From the NCBI GenBank assembly GCA_958009055.1, contig OY253656.1, positions 434,001-498,000 of the forward strand: 64,000 nucleotides of DNA. The letters are read 5' to 3'. The notes under the pieces are model-generated. The model had not been told where the DNA came from. It did no database searches and worked only from the letters and a program-made list of their open reading frames with translations. The translations under genes and the position numbers were made by a program. Shown here piece by piece: positions 21,110-33,409 of the stretch; the first letter of the stretch is position 1, and every line of letters begins with the position of its first letter. Source of the stretch: Choricystis sp. odSpoLacu1. Taxonomy: Eukaryota > Chlorophyta > Trebouxiophyceae.

Positions 21110-24100
21110 TCACCCTCCTCTCCCCACCACCAACGGCGCCACCCGCGCCTCCAGCACCCCCGCCAGCGCGGCCCGCACGGACGGGCGCTCATCCGTGGTC
21201 AGGGCAACTAAAGACTGCAGCAGGGCTTGACCGGCCGCCGCCCAGGCGCGGGGAGGGGCGGTCGCCGCGGCGTCCAGAGCCGCCACCACCAGCGGCGCAG
21301 TGGCGTCATCCCGCCACGACGGCGGCAGCGGGGGCGGCGCGTCCGCGTGGTGGGAGGCAACAGGCGCGGACGCGCGCCCCGCGCCAGCCAGCACGCTCGC
21401 CGCAGCGGCCAGCAGGGCGTCGCCTGCTGCTTCATCACCCGGCGCCGCCGCCGCGCGCGCGCCCAGCGCGGCCAGCAGCAGCGCCCCCCCCCTCCGCCTC
21501 CTGCCGCACCAGCCCCGCAGCTGGAGGCGCGGCCCACGGGTCGACCAGGGCGTCGGCATAGTCGTCCGCGTCGGCATCGGTGGGTGGTGGTGGCGACTCC
21601 CCACCCCCGCTCAACAGCGCCGCTACCGCCGCCCGCGCGCCCGCATCGCGGTTGACCGCCGCCGCGCGGGCGGCGGAGGCCGCCAGCTCGGCCGCCATGT
21701 CGTCTAAACGGTTGGACGGAGGCGGCGGGGAGGCAGCTGCGACGGTCGCCAGGGCGGCGCCGAGGGCGCGGGCGGTCAGCAGCGCCGACCGCGCGCGCGC
21801 GCGCGTGCCGCGCCCGCCGCTGTGGTCGCGTCGGGACCCGGCGGCAGCGCGCCGAGCGGGGTGGAGGCGCCGCCAGAAGCGTCATCGTCTCCACCATCCA
21901 CGTCCGACGTTAAACCGGCCAGCACGTCGCCTCGCGTGGCGGCACGCAGCGCGCGGCGCGTCGCGAGCCACGCTGCGTCGTCGCCGCGCGCCGCCACCGC
22001 CTCCACCACCGCCTGCAGCAGGGCCGCCCCCGCAGCCGCCGCCCGCGCGTCCGGGGCCAGGCAGTACCTGACCATCAGGGACAGCAACGGTCGCAGGGCG
22101 GGGGACGAGGCCGGCACGTGGGCGCCCACCAAGGCCGCCGCGCGCGGCGCGTGCGCGCGCGCGTGGCGCAACAGCCGCGCGACGCCCTCCGTGGACCAGC
22201 CGACGGGGCGAGACGCTGCGGAGGGGGTGGTGGAAGTGCCGTCGTCTCCTCCATCCTCGTCCACAGGGGGTGCGTCACCCGGGCGGGCGGGCAGGTCGAG
22301 CGTGTAGCGCAGGGTGTGGCTGCCGTAAGCACGCCACGCGGCTTTTGACCAGCGCGGCGCGCACTCGGCCGCCGCCTCTGCCGCCGCCGCCGCTGCGTCC
22401 GCCACCACGGGGCGTGGGTCGTGCCTCGCCACCGACGCAAAGGCGGCCAGCACCGCGTCCCAGGGGGTGGGGGTGGCGTCGCCACCGCGTGGAGACGCGG
22501 GAGTCGGCGCGTCGCCGTCGGCGCTCGCTGCGGCCGCCAACCGCCGCGCCACGCTCTGCAGCTCGAACGCGGCCCCCACGCTCAACTGTTCGTGGGCGGG
22601 ATTGCGCATGGCGGCGCCCAGGGCGACGGCCAGACCCACGACGGCGCCGCCGCGAGCGCCCGGGGCGCGGTAGAGAGATTCCACGGCCGGGGCGGCCGCG
22701 TCGAGGGCTGCGGCAACGACGGACGGCGACGCCGCGTCGCACGCGCCTGCCGCCACGACACGCAGAGCAGCAGCCCATCCTGGGGCGCTTAATCTCCGAC
22801 CACGAGAAGCCAAAGCTCGGCCGACTGCCGCCACGGCGGCCTCCCGCACGGCGGGGAAGGCGCCGCCGCGCGCGGCCGCTTCGAGCGGCTTGAGTAAATC
22901 AGCAGCGCCCAGCGCGCACTCGGCGCCCCCCGCGCGCGGGAGCAGACCGTCGACCAGCCTGGCTGCTGACGCGACTGCGGCAGTGGCTGGCTCCACTGCA
23001 TCCCCACAGGCGGCGGCCGCCAGGTGGGCGCCTGCCACCGCCCACACGCGGGCCGCGTGCGCTCGGACGCCGCGAGCGGCGGTCGCGGCCGCTGCCGCCA
23101 GCGCGGCCAGCGCCCACAGCCTGGGCGGGGAGGCAGCCAGCTCTTCAGTGCCGACGGCGGCCAGGGCGCGCGCGTACACGACGCCGCCCTCGCCCCGCAG
23201 GGAGGGGCCGGTCGTGAGGACGTCGGCGGCGGCGGCCGCGCCCGGGGGCGACGTCACCCAGTCCACCAGCGCGGCGCCCGGGCCTCGGAACACGCGCTGT
23301 CCATCGGCGGGGGAGGGCGCAGCGGCGTCGGGGGCGAGGCCGACGCCGCCAAACAGGCGGGCAAAGGCGGAGGAGCGGGGGGGTGGGGGCGGGGTGGGGG
23401 CGCCTGCGGCTGCAGCGGCCGCCGCGACCGCAGGCCCCCCCGCCAACCCGCCCCCCGCCACGCGCGCGGGCGACCCGTCGGCCGTCGGCGGCCCCGGCGA
23501 CGCTGCGGATGAAGCGGGCAGCGACTCACCGTCGTCGACGTCACCAGGAACGCGGTCGGGTGTTTCCTGCGGCGTGAGCAGCGTGGGTGCGCGCGGGGCG
23601 CCGCGCGGCGTCGACGCGTCTCCATCGTTGGCGGTCGCTGCCGCTGCGGCGGCCAGCTCGTCTAGCCGGCTCAACACGCGCAGCACGGGGACCCAGCCGC
23701 CCCCCAGGCCGGAGGCTGCTGGTCCGGCCGTTGTAGCCAAGAGTGTGGCAACAGCCGCGACCCCCACGCTCTCGCGCGGCGCGCCTCGCACGGGCGGCGC
23801 GTCCAGGGACGCAGCGGCCGCCAGGGCGGCCACGCCCGCGTCCACGATGGCGTCGGCGCCCAGGGCGGCGCCCAGAATGATCAACCGGGAGAGCGCAGTG
23901 AGGGACGGTTGGGCGGACGGGCCGTCGGGGGCTGCAGCGACTGCCGCCGCCAACCCCCGCACAGCGGCGTCCCCGCCCACCAGCAGCACGGGGCGCGCGT
24001 GCTCCGCGTGGGTGGCTTCATGCCACAGGTGGGCGGCGCCGCCGCCGGCGTCGAGCGCGGCGCGCGCGGCGCCGAGCGCGCGCGCGCGCGCTCGGCTTTT

Positions 24101-27074
24101 GCTGCTGCGCCTTTATCCCAGCGGGAGGCACCACCACCACCACCACCTCTAGGCAAGCCCAACGCAGCAGCCAGGCGGGCGGTCGCATTGGCGGGGCGGG
24201 CTGCTGCTGCGGCGGCGGCCGCGTCGTCGCCCGCGCGGCGAGGGGGGGCGATCTCTTCAGCCACGACGCGGGCGTACATGCCATCCAGCTCTGCCCGGGG
24301 CAGGCCCCCCCCCGCCGCCGCGTCACACATGCCCGCAAAATCGTCAGCGGACAACGACGCGGGGACGGCGGGGTGGTGGGCGTCGGTGTTGAGCATGACG
24401 AGGGCAAAGGAGACCAAGTAGGCGGTGCCCGCAGAGGCCAGCGCCCCCGGGGACGTGCGTGCTGCAGCCTCCGCCTCCGCCGCCTGCTCTGCGTACGCGT
24501 CCGCAAAAGCTTGCACGATTCTGTCGATCTGTTGGGCTTCACCGGGCAGGCGGAAGCCGGACAGGAAGACGCGGAGGGCTTGGTCGAGGGGGAGGTTGGT
24601 GTAGGACGGGAGCCTCGCGTAGGCTCGCAGAATGTCCACGTGGGTCGCGTCTGGCGACCCAAACAGTTCACCCAATGACGTCGGATCCACCTCGTCCGCC
24701 CGGTCGCGCAGGAAGGACGCCAGGGCGGTGGGTTCGGGGGGGACGCAGCCCGACGCGACCAGGGCGCGGATGCCGGCGGCCGGGGTTCGATTGAACACGG
24801 CCACCCCCGCCGCGAGCGAGTGTTTGCGCTCCTTGGCGGCGGCAAAGGTGGCGACTTCGGAGGGGGGGGAGGTGGTGGACGGGTGAGGAGGCAGCGCGTG
24901 ACCACCGCCCCCTTCGCTCGAGCCGCGTCCCGGGGGCGGCGCGACGTCGGCCAGGGCGGCCGTCCCATCATCCGCCGACGCCAGCGACGCGGCCGACGGC
25001 GGCCGCCCTGCTGTGAGCGCGGCGGCGGCAGCAGCAGTCGCGATGGCGTCGTCGCCGGCAGGGGCGGTGGCCTCCTCTGCTTCTGCGGCGGCGAGAGGGG
25101 CGGTGAGGGGGGCGGCCCAGGCGTCGAGCGCCGTCGCGGCCGCGGCCAGCACGTCGGCGCCCGCGCCCGCGGCCGCAGCGGTCGCAGCCGGCGCCCCCGC
25201 CTTCATCGCCGCCCGGGACGCAGCCTTGAGCGTGCGCTCCACCAGGTTGGCGGAGTGCAGGTCGCAGTCAAAGTTGACGAACAGGTCGATCAAAGCTTGG
25301 GGAGATGCTGCCAACGAGCGCGCGGCGCGCAGCGCGGCGGTCGCGCCGGCGGTCGCGCCAGCATCAGTCCACCACTCGGCTTCCGCGGGTCTCAGGATGA
25401 GGAGAGGGTAAAAGGCGCCGACCTCGGCTTTCAGGGCGGCGCGCACGGGGCGCAGGCGCAGGGCGGCCGCCAGGAGGGAGGCACCGGTCGCCGCGGGCGC
25501 CGCGCCGGGGGGCGCGGCCGCCGCCCGCAACAACACCAAGGACAGCGGCCGCCTCAGCGCGTCCGCAAAGGCGGGGCGGACTGCGTCCCACCCATGGCCC
25601 TGGCCTTCTAATGACGAGGTGAGCAGATCAGCTGCCAGCGCGCGCGACGGCGCGAGCGCGGCGTCCCCCGCGCCCGCGCCCGCGTCGCGCGCCGCCAGGC
25701 GGCACACCGCGGTCAGCAGGGCCACCGCGTCGCGCTCGGCCAGGGTGAGGCCGCGGCGGGGGGGGTGCCAGGGTGCGGGTGTGTGTGGGTGGGGGGGCGC
25801 GGGCGGCGGCGCGGGCGCGCCGCCGTCACTGCCTCCCACCTCCCCGCGGTCCCCCTCCAGCGCGTCCAGGGCGGCCTCCAGCCCCGCCACATCCCCCCGC
25901 TCCGCCAGGGACGCCAGCTGGGCGGCGCGGGCGGTGCCCATGGCGGCATCGAGCTCTGGGGGCGCGGGCGCGGCCGCGTCGACGGGCGCCACCGACGTTG
26001 CGTCGAGTGCGGCGGGCGCGCCCAGGTGGCCGCCATCGCCGCCGCCGCCCTGCACGCGGGCGCCCCCCCTCAGCTCCATGTCAGACACGTCCCGGCTGAG
26101 CGGAGCTGCGTGGGCCACCCGTTTGAGGGAGGTGGCGAGGGTCTGCATCAGCGCGCCGCGTGCGGCCGCGCGCGCCGACGGCGCGCCCCCCAGCGCGGCC
26201 GCGAACTGAGCCCGCACACAGGCCATCAGCGTGTCGCCGTGCGGCACAAAGTGTTCGGCGGTGGAGGCGGCGAGCAGGGTTTGGAGGGCGCCCAGGGCGG
26301 TGGAGGGGGAGGGGGAGGGGTGGGCGGCCGCGGTGACGGCCGCTGCCACCACCCGCGCGACCGGCGTGCCGTCGTCCAGCCCGCCCCCAGCCGTCGACTC
26401 GCCCTGGAGGTAGGCGTGGGACACCAGCTTGTGCAGGCACGTCAGGGCGGGCTCCACGACGCGGGAGTCGGGGGAGGCGCAGGCGAGGCGCAGGGGTTCG
26501 AGGAGCTGTAAGTGAAAAGAGGGGCGTGTTTTTGATCGGTGCTGTGCCCCAAGATTCCTACACACCACACCAAGCAACAACCCACCACTCTCACCATGTG
26601 CGTGTCGTCGTCGTTGAGCGGGGTGCGCACGCCGCCGGGTTGGCGCACGCGGGCTGGGGGAAAAGGGGAGGGTGGGAAAAAGGGTGTGTGTGTGTCGGAT
26701 GAAAAAGAGGGTCACACACCTGTGCGATCAACCAGCACAGAGCATGGAAAGCGTGTGTCTGTGTGTGTGGGGGAGCGGCGAGGCGGCGGCTGCCGCGCAC
26801 AACCAGCGGAGTGCGCATTGATGCGTGCGTCCATCACGCGCCTGCCCCCCGGCTCTCTCTGCACCTCCCCACACTCACCCAGCGCCGCGTCGCACGCCGC
26901 CTTCAGACTGCGCATCTCCTGGGATCGCCCCCCGCTCGCGGCCGCCGCCACCGCCGCCAGGGATGCCTCCACGAAGGCGGCAAACGCGGTCGCGGGGGTC
27001 GCGCGCGGCGGAGGGGGCGGCGGAGGCGACGCCTCTGCCGGTGGGTCGGCCGGGGGCGGGCCCGCGTCCGCCAT
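21110..27074 (-). CDS. Large Sec7-domain ARF guanine-nucleotide exchange factor (BIG type)
   Basis: Exons 26879-27074, 26595-26653 and 21110-26505 give about 1880 aa. The DCB domain is seen at LLEPLRLACASPDSRVVEPA, the HUS box at FVNFDCDLHSANLVERTLKA (about residue 495), and Sec7 spans about 640-830. The catalytic Glu finger sits in FRLPGEAQQIDRIVQAF (about residue 739), followed by VMLNTDAHHP. The rest is Ala-rich helical repeat, as in BIG/Sec7 proteins that activate ARF GTPases at the trans-Golgi. The last exon needs frame corrections near 24040-24060, 21780-21800 (a GC repeat) and 21484-21496 (a C run). This is the largest gene in the window, divergent from the second Ala-rich gene with 147 nt between starts. 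Confidence 0.88.
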
Positions 27075-27221
27075 CGGGTGAGGGGGAGGCGGGAGGAGGC
27101 AGGAAGAGGGGTCTGAAGACGAGGTGCGAGAGTGGAGCGGCTTTTCTCGTCTCGCTCCCTCTCCCCACCCACTTCTCTCTCCTTGTGCCGCACACACACC
27201 CACACACGAAACCTGCCCGCC

Positions 27222-28444
27222 ATGAGCACCAGCTCGTCCACGGTGCGTGGGCGGACAGGCTGGGGTGTGTTGGGGCGGGGAAAGCGCAGAGTTTGGGTTG
27301 CTTTTTTTCTCGATGACGATGCACCTTTTTTTCACCCCACCCCCAGCCTGTCGACTACCCGGCCGAAGCCAAGCACCAGCTAGAAGCACGCTCGCCGTCC
27401 CCACCGCCTGCTGACCCCACCCCCGCCCCCGGTTGGGTGGCCCGGGTGGGGGCGGTCGCATCGCGCTTTGCGGCCGTGCTGGGGTTGACGGCCGCGGAGG
27501 ACGCGGCATCGTCCGCCAGCAGCCTGAGCTCTGCCGGCAGCTTGGAGGCGGGGATTGACCAAGAAGCGTCGCACGAGTTTGGGGCGGCGGCGGCTGCCGC
27601 CGCCGCGGCCGCCGACGCGGCGGCGCTGGAGCAGGTGGCCTCCGGCAAAGCCGCCGCCTACCGCGCCACCGCCGCGGCGGCCGCCCAGGACGCGGAGGCA
27701 CGGCGCACGGAGGCGGCCGCCCTGCACGAACGCAGCGAGGAGGCGGCGGCGTCCGCAGCGTCTGCCGCCCGTGCGGCCGCCAGCGAGCGCGCCGCCGCGG
27801 CCGACCGCCTGGGCGACCTGCAGGCCGCCCTGTCCGCCCCTCAGCGCAAAGACGAGGCGGAGCAGGCGGCGTCGGCGGCAGCGACCGCGCTGGACCGCGC
27901 TGCGGCCGCACTAGCGACCGCGCGCCGCGACGCCGACAACGCACACGCGCTCGCCACCGCCCTCGCTGACGACGCCGCCTCCGCCAACCGGGCGGCCGAC
28001 GTGCTGGCTCGGGATGCTGCCACGGCCGCCACCGCTGAAAGCCGGGCGCGGGCGGCGCTGCCGAGGGCCGAGATTGCGGCCAAGGCGGCGTCTGTGGCCG
28101 CCGACGACGCGACCGCGGCCGCGCACCGCGCCGAGGCGGAGGCGCACGCCGCGCGTGAAGCGGCGGACGCGGCGGTGACGCAGACCAAAAATGCAGCTCA
28201 CCGCCAGGCGGCGGCCTCGGCGCGGGCTGAGGCGGCGCGGGCGGCGCTGGAGAGCGCTGAGCAGGACGTGCAGGCGGCCGACGCGGCGGCCGTGGACGCG
28301 GTGCGGCGGTGTGGCCAGTTTGGGGGCGCCGAAAAAGAGGCGGCCGAGGCGGCTGCGACGGCGTGCCGCGCGCGGGCGCGGGCAGAGGCGGCGGCAGCTG
28401 AAGCGGCGCGCCTGTGGGCGGCGGCGGAGGGGCAGACGGAGTGA
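27222..28444 (+). CDS. Ala-rich coiled-coil protein 2 (unknown function)
   Basis: A 21-nt first exon (27222-27242, MSTSSST) joins 27347-28444 to give 372 aa. After a Pro-rich linker comes a short Gly/Val segment (GWVARVGAVASRFAAVLGL). From about residue 85 to the end the chain is Ala with Glu, Arg, Asp and Ser, nearly free of Gly and Pro, and must be long helix or coiled coil. No frame correction is needed. Composition, Pro-rich head and length echo the gene at 43-1613, so the two look like paralogues. Function is unknown. Hydrophilic Ala-rich helices recall LEA-type or filament proteins, but no signature motif is present. Confidence 0.7.
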
Positions 28445-28600
28445 AGAGTGGGGGGGTTTGGGTGGGTGGGAGTCGGCTTTTTCATGCAAGAAAAAAAAAC
28501 ACTCTCTGTAAGCCTCTCCTTTCCCCCCGCGTGCGCGCTTTGGTGCGTTGTGCGCTCTCTCTCTCTCTCGCACATGCAACTCTCTATCCACCCCACCTCA

Positions 28601-30908
28601 TCAGCAGGAGCTGCCGTGGCGCCCCACAAAATCCACCCCATTCTTCACTTCCACCCCCACCGCCTTGGCCTCCGCGCGCGCTCTCGAGTGCGCCTTGTTG
28701 GCCGTCGCCCGCCACGCGGCCGACGCGCGGGCAACGGCCCCCACTTTCTTGGCGTGTTTTTCGAGTTTGGCGACAGCGTCGACCACGTGGCGGGCGAGAG
28801 TCGCAGCGAGCCCGGGCGAAAAGTCTTCCCGGCACACGACACGCAGGACGGTCATGTCCTCCGCGCCTTTGGCCAGCGGGTACGCGGGCACCACCCAGCC
28901 GTGCTCGCGCAGGACGTCGGCGACGTCAAACTCGTCGAATCCCTGGCCGCGCCTGCCGTCGGGGAGGGAGAAGGCGACCAGGGGGACACCCGGCGTCGGC
29001 GCGCGCGGCGACCGAATGACAAAGCCGCTGTCCGCCAGGGCGGTGGCCAGGCCTTGGGCGACGGCGGTGCAATCCTCCATGACTTGGCGGTAGCCGGCGC
29101 GGCCCAGGCGTTGGAAGAGGTAGGCTGTGTGTGTGGGGGGATGGGGGGAAGAGAAAAAAGGGGTGAATGAAAATGAGTCGAAGCGTTTTCGTTATCCCCA
29201 TCACCCGACCCCCAACTGCTCCCGTTTTTTCTCTCACGCACCTTGGCCCGCCACCTGGCTGAAGCTTTTGCTGAAGTTGAGGGAGAACGAGATCTGTTCG
29301 TTGCCTGCGGGTTAGGGAAGGGGCGTGGGTGGTGGTGGTGGGGAAAGGGTCGATGAAAAGAATCGTCCACGCCGACGCCTCTCTCTCTCTCAGTGCCCGC
29401 TCAAACTTACCCAGGTACTTGTCGGCGAAGATTAAGTTCTCGGGCAGGTGCGCGCGCGAGCGGTACAGCAGCCAACCGATGCCCGCCAGCATCAGCCCAA
29501 ACTTGTGGCCCGAGAGGTTGATTGAGACGACGTTTTTGAGCGCGAAGTCCCACTTGAGGTCGGGGTACATAAAGGGCGCGACAAATCCGCCCGACGCGCC
29601 GTCCACGTGAATCCCGATGTCGGTGCCGTTGGCCGCATTGAACTCGCCGATGGCTGCGTCCAGGGCGGCAACGTCGTCAAAGTGTCCGGAATAGGTTGAA
29701 CCAAGCACGGCAACAACTCCGATGGTGTTCTCATCGCAGCGGGCGACTATGTCAGCGGCCGAAGCAACGTACGTGTCGTGGCCGACATGCACTTGGCGGA
29801 GTTCCACGTCAAAATAGACGGAAGCTGTTGGACACACAAGGGGAGGGGAAGACGCGTTAAGTGGGAGCGGCTTTTCGCGTTTTGCACTCATTTTTCCCTT
29901 CGACACACACGAAAAATGCCAATTCTACCTTTCTCGTGACACACATGAATAGAAGAGGGCGTCACCATGTTTGGTTTGTCGGTCGGTTTGCCAGCCGCCG
30001 CACGCGCCGCACGCCAACGGTGCTTCATTGCAAGCACGCCCAGCATAATCGCCTCGCTCGACCCCACCGTCGACGTGCCGCACACGCCCTCCGCGTGCAG
30101 CAGGTTGGCCAGCTGCTTGACGCAGGTGGAGTGGATTTCAGTGCTGCTGGGGTACTCCTGTGTGTGGTTGTGTGGGGGGGGGCCCAGGTGAGTGTCACCC
30201 ATCCCGCTCACCTCTCCCTTTTCCACTTTTTTCTCCATTCGACCACTTGCCTCTTCGTCCGCGAAATTCGTGGACAAGGACTCCATCATGATCTGCTGGC
30301 ACCTGGGGTGGGGTTGGTCGGGAGGGCGGGAGGGTGGGCGGTGGTCGATCGGCGCGCAACGGGCGTCGATATCTAGCGATTACCCTTCCTTCCTTTCTTG
30401 TCTTCCCCCTCACCACACTCACTCTGGCTCCACCGACGTCGCCACAAACGAGGCCAGATTGAGGCGCGGGTTGGCGTCCAGCAGGCGCTTGTCGCGGATC
30501 AGTTGGGCTGCGACGGACGGCGGCTTGGGGCCGGCGGGAAACTCGGCGTGGTCCAGGGAGTCGGTCTGATGGAATTGTGTGTGTGTGTGTGAGGGTGCGT
30601 GTGTGTGTGTGGAAGAAGGCGGACGGAATCACGCCTACCGCCGGGTCGCGCCGGGCGCCCGCGTCGGCAATTGCGTTTTCAGCACGTTCCAATTACGGCA
30701 CTCTCCCCGCCCTCTACCCCGTCTGCCGCCCTTTCCACGCCCTCCTCGCATGCCAGTACACACCCATCCCAACCAGCAGAATGCATGCAACAAACCAACT
30801 CACCAGGCGGCAGGAGCCGTAGGAGAGCCCCGGGTCGGCGCCCTCAACGCGCGCGGGCTGCAGCTCCTCCAGCTGCTTGAAGGCGGCCGGCTCGGGCGGC
30901 TGCGACAT
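28601..30908 (-). CDS. GAD: Glutamate decarboxylase
   Basis: Seven exons (30804-30908, 30423-30565, 30251-30302, 29929-30157, 29411-29824, 29242-29304, 28601-29124) join without a phase conflict to 509 aa. The enzyme converts glutamate to GABA using PLP in the cytosol. Family blocks are LASFVATSVEPE, STNFADEEEYPSSTEIH, GTSTVGSSEAIMLGVLAMKH, HVDGASGGFVAPF and SINLSGHKFGL, whose Lys (about residue 283) binds PLP. The intron after 30251 uses a GC donor (GAG|GCAAGT). The tail ends GRHGSSC and lacks the Trp/Lys-rich calmodulin-binding extension typical of land-plant GAD, so calcium control is doubtful. Identity is very secure. Confidence 0.95.
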
Positions 30909-31025
30909 GTTTGGTATGTGTGTGTGTGTGTGTGGGAAGGGGTGGGAGAAACGGGAGGAAGGGCGGGGATGATGGAATCAAAAACGGAAAGTGTGTTAAA
31001 ACAAAAAAATCAAACCTCCCAAACC

Positions 31026-32965
31026 TCACTCCTCCCCCTCCCCACTCGCCAGCGTGGCCGCACTCGAGTACGCGTTGCTCTTGTGCTTGGGAGCAAACCT
31101 GAACCCGGGCGGCGGGGGGCCCAGCACGAGTTCAGTGGTGCGCACCCAGTCGGCCGCCGACGGCGACGCGAGCAGCGTTTCGAGGTCGTTGCGCCCGACA
31201 ATGGGGGGCGGCCGCCACGCCAGCTTGGCCGAGGGAGTCGCCACATCCAGCAACCCGACCGGCACATACCGGTGCGCAAACGACAGCCACTCCAGCAGGT
31301 ATCGGCGCGTCGTTTCGACGCCGCGCACGTCGGCGCCCCAGTGAGTCAGGCCCAGGGAAGCGAAGCGACCAATCAGCGCCAGCCTCTCCCCCGCACTGAT
31401 GTCCCAGTGGCGCCTCTCCTTGATCTCGGTGAAGAGCCAGGGTTTGATGAGGGCGCCGCGGGCGAGCATGGCGGTGGCGGCGGAGGGGGCGGTGGCCCGC
31501 GCGGCCTCGTATTCGGTGAATGAAGCAACGTCCCCCGATCCGATGACCTGCAGCCCACTCTCTTTGACGGCGTCTGCCACCCTCTGCACATAGCCCCAAT
31601 CCGCGGCACGCGAGTAGCGCTGCTGCCTGGACCGGCCGTGCACAGTGACGGCAGCTGCACCCCACGCGCGCGCGCGCGGCAACCACTCGTGCACGCAGTC
31701 TTTTCCGTCGGCCCACCCTTTCCTCACTTTCAGCGTGACGGGGGCGTCGACTGCGGCGTCCACGCACCGGATGATGGCCTCTATGCGGCCGGGTTTGGTG
31801 AGGAGGGCGGAGCCGGCGCCCTTGCCAGTGACGAGGTCGATCGGACACCCACAGTTGAGGTCGAAAAAATCAACGCCATTTCTGTCTCCCTCCGCACACG
31901 CGTCGCCGACCGCCTGCGCCGCGCGCGCCACCGCATCCGCGTGCCCGCCCGCCAGCTGCACCCCGAACAGGCGTTCAGACGGGTGCCGCTTGACGAGGGC
32001 CCACTCAGAGGGGGAGGCCGCCATGAGGGAGGTGGCGAGCGCCATCTCTCCGCACGTGATGTCGGCGCCCAGCCCCACGCACAGCGCGCGGAAGGGGAGG
32101 TTGCCCACCGTGGTCAGGGGGGCCAGGTACAGCGCATCCCTGAAATCCAGGCGCCTCTTTTCGGAGGGGTGGAGGCGGGTCTCGGTGTAGGGTGGCGGGT
32201 CGGATGGCGTGGGGTGGGTGGAGGCGGCGGGGGGCGCGTCGGCGGCGGACGAGTCAAACAGCAGCACGGGAGCCGCGGTGGCTGCGGCGTCAGTGGCAAC
32301 AGCGGCACCATCCCCACCACCGCCACCCTCCTCCTCCCTCCTTTCCGCCCGCCGCGCCGCGCGCGCGCGCGCCCTCTCCGCCGCGCCGTCCGAGTGCGCC
32401 GTGTTGACGCCCGCCGCGGTCAACGCCGCGTTGGCCGGCCCAAAATCGTGGGCACCATCCCGCAGCGCGTCGCGCAGGGAGCGCGGGAGAGTGTTGACGG
32501 CGGGTTGGACGGTGGGGAGAGGGGTGAGGGCGATGGGCGTGCCGTCGGGATGGGGGGCGGTCATGGCTTTAACCACAGCTTCAGCGGCCACTGTATCAAC
32601 CGCACTGGTGTCGCCATGGGAGGCAGCCCAGCGACAGGTGTCGCCGTGGGGGCAGGGCGACGGCGCAGTGGCAGCAAAGGGGCACCGCCCAGGGAGTGAA
32701 GGGAGCGGCGGCGGTGGAGGCGCCGCGTCCTCGCCCTCGCCTCTGCTCCCATGCCCAAACTTGCACTTGTCGCCAAACTTGCAGGAGCCGACCGCCACCC
32801 ACGACCGGCAGCAGGCACCGGCGCCGCCCGCCGCCGCGCGGGCGCGCTTGGCTGCGCGTTTGGAGACGGGCGCGTCCGGGGCGGCCGCGCCGCCCGCCGC
32901 GACGGCGTCCACGAGGACACGGGTGGGCGGCTCGCCCCAGTGGGCGGGCAGGACGGGGGCGATGC
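31026..32965 (-). CDS. DUS3: tRNA-dihydrouridine synthase 3 (5' end unresolved)
   Basis: The main exon covers about 646 codons. An acceptor (ACACACAG) sits at 32966-32968 and the frame continues into it, so at least one upstream exon with the start codon is missing from my model. A CX8CX5CX3H zinc finger (CRSWVAVGSCKFGDKCKFGH) and a second CCCH-like finger precede a TIM barrel. YLAPLTTVGNLPFR binds FMN, and the catalytic Cys lies in FFDLNCGCPIDLVTGKGAGS. DUS3 reduces U47 in the tRNA variable loop. The two-finger plus barrel order matches eukaryotic DUS3. Confidence 0.9.
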
Positions 32966-33409
32966 CTGTGTGTGTGGGGAGGGGTGGTTGCAGGTTGAGT
33001 GTTTTTTTTTTTTGTTTGTTTCCCTCTGCAGACGCCCAGCACGTTCAGCGCGCTGGGCGTGCCTTCAACATACACTGCTTGCCGAGGATGAAGAATAGCG
33101 GACGTGTGGCCTTTACTCTGCCGTGCATTGCGACGGCTGCGTTTTATTTATTTTTTTTTCCTTCCCCCATCGCACAACGCCCGACCACGCACCCGCTGCC
33201 ACAAGCTCAGCAGGTGGACGATCACGCCACGTCAGCATGCTGGGAGGTTGGGACGGGTGTGAGCCGGCAACACTCGCGTCTCTCTCCCCTTTTAACCAAA
33301 AAGGAGAGTGTTTTTTGTTTTCGCGCTCTTTCCTCCCTCTACTTTCAACGAGCGACATAAAAACGAGAGCTTGTTAAACACAGCAAAACACACACACAGC
33401 ACCCCTCTC
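32966..33409. other. Gap upstream of DUS3 exon
   Basis: 444 nt that should contain the first DUS3 exon or exons and promoter. Minus-strand ATGs near 33072 and 33130 open short frames, but none joins with a good donor in the needed phase. The 3' flank of the reductase gene lies at the high end. Confidence 0.5.

Noticed and set aside
18448..24152. Several 400-codon plus-strand frames opposite PARN and the Sec7 gene
   Set aside because: All are antisense to conserved domains and have compositions set by GC bias.
33040..33075. First DUS3 exon starting at the ATG near 33072
   Set aside because: No donor gives the required phase, so I left the 5' end open.
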